From: Erythrobacteraceae bacterium Alg239-R51
GTDB taxonomy: Bacteria > Pseudomonadota > Alphaproteobacteria > Sphingomonadales > Sphingomonadaceae
NCBI GenBank assembly: GCA_947331495.1
Contig: CAMZOI010000001.1
Span: 1,612,001 to 1,676,000, forward strand
Direction: 5' to 3'
Length of the DNA stretch: 64,000 nucleotides
A program made the translations under genes and the position numbers. Every line of letters starts with the position of its first letter. The stretch's first letter is position 1. This document shows positions 1-7,946 of this stretch, in pieces. The notes under the pieces were generated by a model. The model saw only the letters and a program-made list of their open reading frames with translations. It did no database searches and was not told the origin of the DNA.

Positions 1-1587
1 CCCGTCCCATGCCGGAGCGATCTCGGTGATGCGCGGGGTGGCGTAGGTGTTCCGGATCTCTTCCAGTTCCTCGCGCATGAGGTCGTAGAGCTTCACGCGG
101 TCGGCAAGGATCGAAAGATACTCCTCGATCGCCACTGACAATTCTTCCAATTCGCCGCCGATCTCGTCACGCCCGAGTGCGGTCAACCGGTGGAGGCGCA
201 GGTCGAGAATGGCCTTCACCTGCCGTTCCGAAAGCCGGTAGGTACCGCCGTGTTCATCCCTCGTAGGTTCGATCGCTTCGACCAGCGCAATATACTGCGC
301 GATGTCGCCGATCGGCCATTCCTTCGTAAGCAGCTTCGCGCGCGCTTCGGCGGGATTGGACGAGCCGCGGATCATCGCTACTACCTCGTCGAGATTCGAT
401 ACGGCAACGACAAGGCCAAGCAGGGTATGTGCCCGCTCCCGCGCCTTGTTCAGTTCGTACTTCGTCCGGCGGGTGATGACTTGCTCGCGGAAAGCGATAA
501 AGGCCTGCACGAAGTCCCGCAAGGTGAGAACTTCGGGGCGACCGCCGCGGATTGCCAGCATATTGGCTGGGAAGCTCGACTGAGCGGGTGTATAGCGCCA
601 GATCTGGTTGAGCACGACTTCGGGCGAGGCGTCGCGCTTGAGGTCGACGACCACGCGAACGCCTTCGCGCGAGGACTCGTCGCGAATGTCGGAAACCCCT
701 TCGATCCGCTTTTCCTTCGCGGCCTCGGCAATTTTCTCGACCAGACCGTTCTTGCCGACCTGATAGGGAATGGCAGTGAGGACGATGGATTGGCGATCCT
801 TCGCCTTGGTCTCGACCTCGTGGCGTGCCCGCATCAGTATCGATCCGCGCCCGGTCGTGTAGGCCGCCCGCGCGCCGGACTTGCCGAGAATGAGCGGAGC
901 AGTAGGGAAGTCCGGGCCTGGAATTATTTCTAAGAGTTCTTCAGAAGTGATTGCCGGATTGTCGATAAATGCCAGGCAGCCATCGATCACCTCGCCAAGA
1001 TTGTGCGGCGGGATATTGGTGGCCATGCCGACCGCGATGCCCCCTGCGCCATTGACCAGCAGGTTGGGGAAGCGCGCCGGTAGAACTGTCGGTTCTCGCC
1101 GAGATCCATCGTAGTTGTCGGCGAAGTCGACCGTATCCTTGTCGAGATCATCCAGCAGGGCATTTGCAACGCGCGCCAGCCTGGCTTCGGTATAACGCAT
1201 GCTTGCGGGCGGATCGGGATCCATCGAACCGAAATTGCCCTGACCATCAACCAGGGGCACCCGAAGCGACCAGTCCTGCGTCATGCGGGCCAGAGCATCG
1301 TAGATCGCAGCATCGCCGTGCGGGTGGTAGTTGCCCATCACGTCGCCGACGATCTTGGCGCTCTTGCGATAAGCCCGACCAGCGACGAAACCACCTTCCT
1401 GACTGGCAAACAGAATGCGGCGGTGGACTGGCTTCAACCCGTCGCGCACATCCGGAAGCGCCCGACTTACAATCACGCTCATCGCGTAATCGAGGTAGCT
1501 CGTCTTCATTTCATCGACGATGTCGATGCGCGTGTATCGATCCCCACCGTAGGCGGGAGGATCGATCAAATCGGTATCATCTGCCAA
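1..1587 (-). CDS. gyrA: DNA gyrase subunit A (3' end outside window)
   Basis: Catalytic A subunit of DNA gyrase, the type II topoisomerase that introduces negative supercoils. The first 529 codons are in the window; the tower end, coiled coil and C-terminal beta-pinwheel lie beyond base 1. The reverse-strand frame shows [20 protein letters not shown], the YHPHGD segment and the active-site Arg-Tyr in [10 protein letters not shown] (R131/Y132 from the chosen start). The start is taken as TTG at 1587 ([11 protein letters not shown]), which fits the usual short N-terminus of the family; the frame stays open upstream with an in-frame ATG at 1674. Position 93, equivalent to E. coli Ser83 in the quinolone pocket, is Ala, followed by another Ala. 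The gene is divergent from the exported protein gene at 1886. Confidence 0.95.
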   Translation of the reverse strand, partial: MADDTDLIDPPAYGGDRYTRIDIVDEMKTSYLDYAMSVIVSRALPDVRDGLKPVHRRILFASQEGGFVAGRAYRKSAKIVGDVMGNYHPHGDAAIYDALARMTQDWSLRVPLVDGQGNFGSMDPDPPASMRYTEARLARVANALLDDLDKDTVDFADNYDGSRREPTVLPARFPNLLVNGAGGIAVGMATNIPPHNLGEVIDGCLAFIDNPAITSEELLEIIPGPDFPTAPLILGKSGARAAYTTGRGSILMRARHEVETKAKDRQSIVLTAIPYQVGKNGLVEKIAEAAKEKRIEGVSDIRDESSREGVRVVVDLKRDASPEVVLNQIWRYTPAQSSFPANMLAIRGGRPEVLTLRDFVQAFIAFREQVITRRTKYELNKARERAHTLLGLVVAVSNLDEVVAMIRGSSNPAEARAKLLTKEWPIGDIAQYIALVEAIEPTRDEHGGTYRLSERQVKAILDLRLHRLTALGRDEIGGELEELSVAIEEYLSILADRVKLYDLMREELEEIRNTYATPRITEIAPAWDG

Positions 1588-1734
1588 AACAGGTATTCCA
1601 TGTTGCGAACTTTGTTCGATGAGTAGCGACCGAGCATAGGCCAAATGACCCACCGGCGCCACCGAGCAAGCCATCCCCGGCGCAGTTTCAGGGGCGTTTT
1701 CCACATATGGGTAGACCTGTTTGGAAAGAAACCG

Positions 1735-1771
1735 TGAACGGTGACATCATCCCATATTCAATGACCGTTCA
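1735..1771. other. Inverted repeat between gyrA and the next gene
   Basis: TGAACGGT at 1735-1742 and its exact reverse complement ACCGTTCA at 1764-1771 are separated by 21 bases. The pair sits in the 298-base divergent region between gyrA and the gene at 1886. It could be an operator for either gene, but no regulator is suggested by the sequence. It does not match the alphaproteobacterial LexA box. I see no other clear element in this gap. Confidence 0.3.
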
Positions 1772-1885
1772 GCCCCTTGCGGGCAGAAGAATTTGCAATG
1801 AGAACACGCAGACGGCATGGCCACGGCAGTTGAAGTTCGCGGCGTCCAGCGTACTCGCCCTCAATTCACTCTTGGGAGTTACTCG

Positions 1886-3205
1886 ATGATCTTTACCCGT
1901 TTTGCTCGCAAATCGCGATCTACCTCGACGTTCGCGATCGCAATCGCTCTTGCCACCGGCGCGGCCGTGGGAATGACAGCGATCGAAACTCCGGCTCAAG
2001 CTCAGAAGAAGGAGAAGGAGGCACAGCCCGAATATTCCAAGGAATTTCTCGATGCCTACCGTCCGATCGACGAAATAGAAAAGTCCGCAGCCCCAGATTA
2101 TGCGGCAGCAAAGGCGTTGGTGCCTGCACTTGTCCAGGCGGCCCGATCCGCTGATGAACAGCAAGCTGCGGGAGGCCTAGTCTACAACATTGGCAACAAG
2201 ACCAGCGATGAAGACATGCGCCTTCGCGGGATTCAGCTGATGATGGACAGTGGAAAGGCAAGCCCGGAACTGACCGGTCAGCTCGGTTTTGCTGGCTACC
2301 AGATTTATAGCGCGCGTGGCGATGTCGCAAATGCTCGGGCGGCGCTTGAAGCTGCGATCGACGCCAATTACTCGTTCAACGCAAACCTTAGCGATGGCAG
2401 CACCCGGATGTACGGACCGGACGATATGCGCCTGATGATCGCGGATCTGTATTTCGATAACGAGAATTACGCAGAAGGCCTTTCGTACCTGTCCCAACAG
2501 ATCGAAGCGCGCAAAGCCGCGGGCGAGCCTGTGTCCGAACAATGGATCCGTATGGGTCTCGCCAATGCGTACAACAACCAGATCGGCGACCAGGCCGCGG
2601 AATATGCCGCATGGCTTGCCACGGACTACCCTACCAAGCTGAATTGGGCCGACGCGGTGGTGATCACGCTCAATTCGCGCGACTATTCCAACGCCGAGAC
2701 GCTCGATCTGCTGCGCCTTGCGCGCCGGATGCAGAATTACAGCGATCCGCGCGTGCTGTCCGAATATGTCGAGGTGCTCGATCCACGCCGTTATCCGGGT
2801 GAAGCGATCGCGGCGATCGATGAAGGGTATGCCATCGGAGCCGCCGATCGCACCGATAGCTACATCACGGAAGTGCGTGCCGAAGCCGCCAGCAGGGTCG
2901 AAGGCGATCGTGCAGATCTTCCGACCCTGGCCGCCGAAGCGCGGGGAGCCAACGCCGATTTGAAAACGCTTGTCCTCGCCGGTGACACTTTCCTGAGCTA
3001 CGACCGTCCGACCGAAGCCGAAGAGTTTTATACGAAGGCGCTAGGCATGAGCGGTGTGGAAAGGCCGTTGGTCCTGACCCGCCTTGGCATCGCCCAGTAC
3101 GACCAAGGCAAATATGCCGAGGCACAGGAAACTTTCGGCAGGGTCGAAGGGGCGCGCCGCGATCTTGCCAATTTGTGGGCGATCTACGCCTCGCAACAGA
3201 TGTAG
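1886..3205 (+). CDS. Exported tetratricopeptide-like protein of unknown role
   Basis: About 439 residues. The N-terminus has basic residues (MIFTRFARKSRS), a hydrophobic stretch (residues about 15-32) and a signal-peptidase-like end PAQAQ, so it is probably exported to the periplasm. The rest is helical and acidic with TPR-like spacing, for example YDQGKYAEAQETFGRVEGA near the C-terminus and FYTKALGMSGVERPLVLTRL before it. The start ATG at 1886 is chosen because TGGGAG lies about 8 bases upstream; an in-frame ATG at 1817 has no such site and would put extra sequence before the signal peptide. Followed by a strong terminator. I do not recognise a specific function; similar TPR proteins next to gyrA seem common in sphingomonads, but that is from memory. 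Confidence 0.7.
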   Translation: MIFTRFARKSRSTSTFAIAIALATGAAVGMTAIETPAQAQKKEKEAQPEYSKEFLDAYRPIDEIEKSAAPDYAAAKALVPALVQAARSADEQQAAGGLVYNIGNKTSDEDMRLRGIQLMMDSGKASPELTGQLGFAGYQIYSARGDVANARAALEAAIDANYSFNANLSDGSTRMYGPDDMRLMIADLYFDNENYAEGLSYLSQQIEARKAAGEPVSEQWIRMGLANAYNNQIGDQAAEYAAWLATDYPTKLNWADAVVITLNSRDYSNAETLDLLRLARRMQNYSDPRVLSEYVEVLDPRRYPGEAIAAIDEGYAIGAADRTDSYITEVRAEAASRVEGDRADLPTLAAEARGANADLKTLVLAGDTFLSYDRPTEAEEFYTKALGMSGVERPLVLTRLGIAQYDQGKYAEAQETFGRVEGARRDLANLWAIYASQQM

Positions 3206-3238
3206 TATCAAACGCAAAACTACTGCGTGGAACAGAAA

Positions 3239-3270
3239 GAAGGCGCGGTATCTTCGGATATCGCGCCTTC
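3239..3270. terminator. Bidirectional rho-independent terminator
   Basis: A 14-bp stem (3239-3252 with 3257-3270, one G:T pair) closed by a TTCG loop. It is flanked by an A-rich side (GAAAGA) and a T-containing side (CTTCTTC), so it can serve both the + strand gene ending at 3205 and the - strand gene ending at 3279. Confidence 0.75.
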
Positions 3271-3278
3271 TTCGTGTG

Positions 3279-4007
3279 TCAGCGCAGCCGCTTGACGTAG
3301 GGGGTATTGTTTTCGCGCCGTTCGAGCTGGAACTGGTCCATGGCATCGAACAAGTCCGTCAGCCTCTTGAACCCATAATTGCGGACGTCGAAACTCGACC
3401 GGTTGCCGGCAATATTTCCGACCTCGCTGAGCGAGGCGAACCCGTTGTCGTCCCGCTTGGCAGCCTTCCATGCAGTTCCCAACAGCTCTACCAGTTCCTC
3501 GTCGATTTCCGACTTCCCCGGGATGGTTTCCGATCTAGCAGGTTCCCTGTCATCGGACGCGCCCTTAATCAGCGCGTCAATGTCGATGAACCGCGTACAA
3601 GCGCTCTTAAAAGCGGCTGGAGTCTTCTTGGTACTCCCAAAACCATACACGACGAGGCCGTCCTGGCGCAGGCGAGTGACCAGTGGCGTAAAATCGCTGT
3701 CCGAGCTCATGATGCCGAACCCGTCGACCTTGCCCTGATAGAGTAGGTCAATGGCGTCGATCGTCATCGCCATGTCGGTGGCATTCTTGCCTGCCGTCAG
3801 ATCAAACTGCTGCTGCGGACGAATACCATATTTGTGGGTAATCTTGTCCCAATTGGCCAAATTGTTTTTGGCAAAATTGCCATAGGCTCGCTTGATATTG
3901 ACCTGGCCGAGTTCGGCCATCACGGTCAAAACAGGGTCGATGCCCTTTGGCGTCGTGTTGTCTGCATCGATCAGCAGGGCGATATTCTGGAGGTCTTGTT
4001 CGGGCAT
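3279..4007 (-). CDS. NYN domain protein (putative RNase) with OST-HTH/LOTUS-like C-terminus
   Basis: 242 residues. The N-terminal half matches the NYN (PIN-like) nuclease fold: LLIDADN (acidic residues D14, D16), a central NATDMAMTIDA segment and IMSSDSDFTPLV with the second acidic cluster. This is the LabA/DUF88-type layout expected to bind a metal and cut RNA. The C-terminal part (about residues 165-242: DEELVELLGTAWKAAKRDD, SLSEVGNIAGN, YGFKRLTDLFDAM) resembles the OST-HTH/LOTUS domain, which binds RNA in related proteins. Convergent with the exported protein gene and separated from it by the terminator. Followed upstream by the carbonic anhydrase gene on the same strand, 36 bases away, so co-transcription is possible. 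Substrate unknown. Confidence 0.8.
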   Translation of the reverse strand: MPEQDLQNIALLIDADNTTPKGIDPVLTVMAELGQVNIKRAYGNFAKNNLANWDKITHKYGIRPQQQFDLTAGKNATDMAMTIDAIDLLYQGKVDGFGIMSSDSDFTPLVTRLRQDGLVVYGFGSTKKTPAAFKSACTRFIDIDALIKGASDDREPARSETIPGKSEIDEELVELLGTAWKAAKRDDNGFASLSEVGNIAGNRSSFDVRNYGFKRLTDLFDAMDQFQLERRENNTPYVKRLR

Positions 4008-4043
4008 GCGAGCCCCATGGCGCGGACCTTGCTCAGGCGCAAG

Positions 4044-4685
4044 TCAATCAGCAGGGCTGAACTCGCCGCTGTCTTCGTCGAGCAGGTGAAGAACACCATC
4101 CGAAATTGCGAAAAAGGTTCCGCGAAGCGTAAGGTCGCCATTCTTTTCCCTTTCCCGCACTATCGGAAAAGTTCGCAGATTGGCGAGGCTGACCTTGACT
4201 GCCGCAAGCTCCATCGCCCGTTCGGCCAAACGGCCTTGTGTGCCGAACTCGGCAGCTATCGGATCGCGTACCTCGTCGAGCAAACGGACCCAGTTCGTAA
4301 TGAAGCCACCTTTTCCCAGTGGCTGGTCGTTGAGTTCCTGCGTCAGCGCAGCCTTGCATCCGCCACATAGACCATGCCCCATTACGACTATCTGGCGAAC
4401 CTGGAGAAACTGAACTGCGAATTCCAAGGCGGCCGACACCCCATGTTGGCCAGGTGTGGTCTCACGTGGCGGCACCAGCGCGGCCACATTGCGAACGACG
4501 AAAATCTCACCAGGATCCACATCGAAAATCTGGGCCGGATCGACCCGGCTGTCAGAACATCCAATGATCATCAGCTTGGGATGCTGGCCCTCGTTCACAA
4601 GCTGGTCGTAGCGGGCCTTCTGGCGCGCGTAGCCGTTCGTGCGAAAGCGACGATACCCGTTCAGGAGTTCTGCAAACTCCGGCAT
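4044..4685 (-). CDS. Beta-class carbonic anhydrase
   Basis: Interconverts CO2 and bicarbonate. 213 residues, normal for the beta class. Zinc ligands are visible: Cys43 in IIGCSDSR, with the Asp45/Arg47 dyad, and His104 and Cys107 in VMGHGLCGG. The start ATG at 4685 (MPEFAELL) overlaps the stop of the PII-like gene in TGATG, so the two are translationally coupled; an upstream in-frame start exists but only gives sequence that overlaps the PII-like gene. Together with sbtB and sbtA it forms a bicarbonate uptake and conversion unit. Confidence 0.93.
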   Translation of the reverse strand: MPEFAELLNGYRRFRTNGYARQKARYDQLVNEGQHPKLMIIGCSDSRVDPAQIFDVDPGEIFVVRNVAALVPPRETTPGQHGVSAALEFAVQFLQVRQIVVMGHGLCGGCKAALTQELNDQPLGKGGFITNWVRLLDEVRDPIAAEFGTQGRLAERAMELAAVKVSLANLRTFPIVREREKNGDLTLRGTFFAISDGVLHLLDEDSGEFSPAD

Positions 4686-4993
4686 CAGAAACGATCCCCG
4701 CGAATAACCTCGACATCCCACATGGTCAGCAGCAGGCCATGGGTCGACAGGATCGGCGCCAGGTCTTCGGCCAGGGCCATAGCCTTCTCCTGCGAAGCAA
4801 TCGTCAGCACCAGAACCTTGTCGGTGCCCATGACCCGCTCTTCGCGCCATCGGCCCTCGCGACCCTTGCCGGACTGAACGGGCGTCACGGTCCAGCCAGT
4901 AATGCCCGCTTCATCAATGGCACTGGTGACGCGATTGACAAGCGCAGTATCAGTCAGGACCTCAATCCGTTTCCGGATAACGGTTTCAATCAT
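4685..4993 (-). CDS. sbtB: PII-like protein, SbtB/CPII type
   Basis: 102 residues, the size of a PII-superfamily subunit. It has the ferredoxin-like pattern and a short glycine-rich loop SGKGREGRWREE in the T-loop position, rather than the uridylylation T-loop of GlnB. In cyanobacteria SbtB binds SbtA and senses adenyl nucleotides to gate bicarbonate uptake; similar proteins occur beside carbonic anhydrases in some proteobacteria. The gene lies between the transporter and carbonic anhydrase genes, with a 4-base ATGA overlap to sbtA (4990-4993) and a 1-base overlap to the carbonic anhydrase. The assignment rests on size, loop and context. Confidence 0.8.
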   Translation of the reverse strand: MIETVIRKRIEVLTDTALVNRVTSAIDEAGITGWTVTPVQSGKGREGRWREERVMGTDKVLVLTIASQEKAMALAEDLAPILSTHGLLLTMWDVEVIRGDRF

Positions 4994-5973
4994 GGCAAGC
5001 CGACTCCCCGACCGGTCAGAGCGTCTGCAAACGTCGCGACGAGACCGATATTGACCAGGATATTGAACGGGAACGTGATACTGAGGGACATCGTCAGGTA
5101 GATTCCCGGATCCGCTTCAGGCAAAGCCAAACGCATGGCGGCAGGCACTGCAATATAACTCGCACTCGCGCAGAGAATACCAAGGGCGGCTGTCGAACCG
5201 GTGTCGAGTCCGATCCCTGCTCCCAGAAGCGTTCCTATTAACCCGTTAACAAGTGGCAGGGCGATGGCGATGGCGCCCAGTCGCCAGGTCAAGGCCTGCG
5301 TATCCATGATCCGCCGGGCTGCAATCAGGCCCATATCTAACAAAAACAAGCACAATACGCCCTTGAAGCCGGCTTCGAAGAATGGAGCGACATCGTCGAA
5401 ACCCGACGGCCCCGTGATCATCCCGATCAGGAAAGCGCCAAGCAACAGGACAACAGAAGCGTTGAAGAACACTTCGTGCAACAATTCGCTCGTCTTCTGC
5501 TGCCGGGTTTTCATGGCCGATCGAGCAAGAAGCAGGCCGGTGAGAATTGCGGGCGTCTCCATCGCAGCCATGACGGCAACCATGAATCCGCCGGGCGGAG
5601 TTCCGCGCAACTCGTAAATTTCGACGGCGGTGACGAACGTTACCACACTGACGGAACCGTAGTGCGCGGCAACGGCACCGGCATTCACCTGGTCGAGCCG
5701 TCCGAACCCCTTGAGGACTGCGTAGGCAATCAACGGCAACAGGAAGCTCGCCGCGATACCGGCGGCCAAGGCCAGGATAACCGTCACATCCAGACCCGAC
5801 TTCGAAACCGCAACCCCGCCTTTCAAGCCAATTGCCGCCATCAGGTAAAGCGACATGCCCTTCGCAAGCGCTTCCGGAATGGCAAGGTCGGAACGGGCGA
5901 AAGCCGCCAACAATCCAAGGATAAAGAAGAGCACCACCGGTGAGGTGAAAGTCTGGAAAGCTGTCACATCCAT
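4990..5973 (-). CDS. sbtA: SbtA-family sodium-dependent bicarbonate transporter
   Basis: 327 residues, with about ten hydrophobic segments (for example VVLFFILGLLAAF, VILALAAGIAASFLLPLI, GVLCLFLLDMGLIAA). It matches the DUF897/SbtA pattern: IPEALAKGMSLYLMAAIGLKG near the N-terminus and LCASASYIAVPAAMRLALPEA near the C-terminus. The start ATG at 5973 (MDVTAFQTF) is preceded by AGGAG at a good distance; a longer in-frame reading to 6177 would overlap lipA and is rejected. Head of the sbtA-sbtB-carbonic anhydrase operon, divergent from lipA with 87 bases between them. Expected at the inner membrane importing bicarbonate with Na+; the substrate is inferred from family and neighbours. Confidence 0.85.
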   Translation of the reverse strand: MDVTAFQTFTSPVVLFFILGLLAAFARSDLAIPEALAKGMSLYLMAAIGLKGGVAVSKSGLDVTVILALAAGIAASFLLPLIAYAVLKGFGRLDQVNAGAVAAHYGSVSVVTFVTAVEIYELRGTPPGGFMVAVMAAMETPAILTGLLLARSAMKTRQQKTSELLHEVFFNASVVLLLGAFLIGMITGPSGFDDVAPFFEAGFKGVLCLFLLDMGLIAARRIMDTQALTWRLGAIAIALPLVNGLIGTLLGAGIGLDTGSTAALGILCASASYIAVPAAMRLALPEADPGIYLTMSLSITFPFNILVNIGLVATFADALTGRGVGLP

Positions 5974-6060
5974 CGTGGCCGCTCCTAATACCAGTTTCGC
6001 ACGCGGGCAAGCGACCTGCGAAGCGGCAAGCGCCTTGTCTGTACGGTGAAGCGGGCCTAG

Positions 6061-7014
6061 ATGAGCTTCGCAATGAACGATCTTTCTTCCGCCCCCCGAC
6101 CGCAATCGGACCCGCCGCGCAAGAAGCGCAAGCCCGACTGGATCCGCGTGAAGGCTCCCGTCAGCAAGGGTTATCACGAAACGCGCAAATTAATGCGCGA
6201 ACTGAACTTGCATACGGTTTGCGAAGAGGCAGCGTGTCCCAATATCGGCGAGTGCTGGACCAAGAAGCACGCGACGGTGATGATCCTTGGCGATACCTGC
6301 ACTCGCGCCTGCCGGTTCTGTAACATTAAGACCGGGATGCCGATGCCCGTCGATCCGCTGGAGCCCGAACATACGGCGACAGCCGCAGCAGCGATGGGGC
6401 TCGAGCATATCGTCATCACCAGCGTCGATCGCGACGATCTGCCGGATCGCGGGGCTCGGCAATTCGTAAAGGTCATCGAGGCTTTGCGACGCGAAACGCC
6501 CAATACCACGATTGAAATTCTTACCCCGGACTTCAAGGGCCGGATGAAGGAATCGATAGTCGAAATTTGCGCAGCAGGACCGGATGTCTTCAATCATAAC
6601 CTCGAGACGGTGCCGCGTCTGTACCCTACAATTCGTCCAGGCGCGCGTTACTACGCTTCGTTGCGTTTGCTCGAGGAGGTGAAGACCTGCAATCCGCTGA
6701 TCTTCACCAAATCGGGCATCATGCTCGGCTTGGGCGAGGGCCGTCTGGAAGTGCACCAGGTCATGGACGACATGCGCAGCGCTGATATCGATTTCATCAC
6801 GATGGGCCAGTATCTCCAGCCGACGCTAAAGCACGCGAATGTCGAGGATTTCGTGACTCCAAAGCAATTCGCCGCGTTCGGTTCAATCGCGCGCGCAAAG
6901 GGCTTCCTGCAGGTAGCCTCCAGTCCACTGACGCGATCGAGCTATCATGCAGGCGATGACTTTGCCGAAATGCGCACAGCCCGGGAAGCGAAGCTGACCA
7001 AACAGGCAAGCTGA
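6061..7014 (+). CDS. lipA: Lipoyl synthase
   Basis: Radical SAM enzyme that inserts two sulfurs into protein-bound octanoyl groups, making the lipoyl cofactor of 2-oxoacid dehydrogenases. Both clusters are visible: the auxiliary-cluster cysteines in [12 protein letters not shown] and the SAM-cluster CTRACRFC. The C-terminal RSSYHAG carries the serine that ligates the auxiliary cluster. 317 residues, as expected. ATG at 6061, with another in-frame ATG at 6073. The stop overlaps the start of the next gene (TGATG), so the two are coupled. It serves the E2 enzyme encoded at 31595-32926. Confidence 0.97.
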   Translation: MSFAMNDLSSAPRPQSDPPRKKRKPDWIRVKAPVSKGYHETRKLMRELNLHTVCEEAACPNIGECWTKKHATVMILGDTCTRACRFCNIKTGMPMPVDPLEPEHTATAAAAMGLEHIVITSVDRDDLPDRGARQFVKVIEALRRETPNTTIEILTPDFKGRMKESIVEICAAGPDVFNHNLETVPRLYPTIRPGARYYASLRLLEEVKTCNPLIFTKSGIMLGLGEGRLEVHQVMDDMRSADIDFITMGQYLQPTLKHANVEDFVTPKQFAAFGSIARAKGFLQVASSPLTRSSYHAGDDFAEMRTAREAKLTKQAS

Positions 7015-7472
7015 TGCCCGGTATCCAGCAATCGCGTTTTCTTCCATATACTTGCGAGCAGATGTTCGATCTGGTTGCAGATGTGGGCAGTTATCAGGAA
7101 TTTCTGCCCTGGGTTATCGCTACCCGCGTCAAGTCTGACAGTGAAACCGAAATGGTGGTCGACATGTTGGTTGGGTTCAAAGCTATCCGGGAAAAGTTCA
7201 CTTCGCGCGTCGAGAAACGTTGCCCCGAACATATCGAGGTCTTCTATCTCGACGGACCGTTGAAGGATCTGGACAACACTTGGTCGTTCGTCCCGGCCAA
7301 GGGTGGCTGCGAAGTTGATTTTCGGGTCAAGTTCACCTTTCGCAGCAGCATGTTCGAGGCGCTGGCGGGCCAGTATTTCGATCGCGCCTTTCGCAAGATG
7401 GTCGGTGCATTCGAAGCCCGCGCACACGAACTCTACGGCAGCAGCAGTTCCAGCGCACAAAGCGTCGCCTGA
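7014..7472 (+). CDS. Coq10/START-like ubiquinone-binding protein (RatA family)
   Basis: 152 residues. The pattern LPYTCEQMFDLVADVGSYQEF followed by LPWVIATRV, DMLVGFKAIREKFTSRV and FDRAFRKMVGAFEARA is typical of the polyketide cyclase/START-like Coq10 family, thought to bind coenzyme Q and aid its delivery to respiratory enzymes. It starts directly at the lipA stop, and lipA-coq10 pairing is common in alphaproteobacteria. The last 40 bases overlap the 3' end of pncC on the other strand. Confidence 0.88.
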   Translation: MPGIQQSRFLPYTCEQMFDLVADVGSYQEFLPWVIATRVKSDSETEMVVDMLVGFKAIREKFTSRVEKRCPEHIEVFYLDGPLKDLDNTWSFVPAKGGCEVDFRVKFTFRSSMFEALAGQYFDRAFRKMVGAFEARAHELYGSSSSSAQSVA

Positions 7473-7939
7473 CGGCGAATTTCCGCTCGCGAGTTTTGAC
7501 CGAACTGCTTGAGTTCGCCTTGGGGCTCACCTTCATCGCCCCGTATCAATCTGGCGAAGACCACAGTGCCCACGGGTTTGAGATTGGTCCCGCCGGTCGG
7601 TCCGGCAACACCGCTGATTGCTACTGCCACGTCCGCGCCGCTTTTCTCGAGCGCGCCCTTCGCCATGGCCCAAACACATGCGATGGACACCGCGCCAAAT
7701 GTCTCGATGATTTCGAGCGGAACGTCGAGCATCTCCATCTTCGCTTCGTTCGAATAGGTCACATAGCTTCGGTCGAGCACGGCAGACGAACCGGCTATCT
7801 CGGTCAGCGCAGATGCAACTAGTCCGCCTGTGCAGCTCTCGGCCACGGCGAGCTTGCGTCCTGATGCCGCATTTTCTTCGACTACCTGTCGGGCAAGCTC
7901 GGCGATTTCTGCTGGAAGAAGCGAAGAATTATCCATCAT
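7433..7939 (-). CDS. pncC: CinA C-terminal family amidohydrolase (NMN deamidase)
   Basis: 168 residues, equal to the stand-alone CinA C-terminal domain. Signature parts: VAESCTGGLVASALTEIAGSS near residue 35 and AVAISGVAGPTGGT with VGTVVFA near residue 105. The family deamidates nicotinamide mononucleotide in pyridine nucleotide recycling. The ATG at 7939 lies 7 bases after the ispDF stop, so they are probably one transcript. The 3' end overlaps the convergent Coq10-like gene by 40 bases. Confidence 0.9.
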   Translation of the reverse strand: MMDNSSLLPAEIAELARQVVEENAASGRKLAVAESCTGGLVASALTEIAGSSAVLDRSYVTYSNEAKMEMLDVPLEIIETFGAVSIACVWAMAKGALEKSGADVAVAISGVAGPTGGTNLKPVGTVVFARLIRGDEGEPQGELKQFGQNSRAEIRRQATLCALELLLP

Positions 7940-7946
7940 CTGCTAC

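Noticed and set aside
5974..6177. Longer SbtA start at 6177
   Set aside because: It would overlap lipA and adds no hydrophobic or conserved sequence; ATG 5973 has AGGAG in front.
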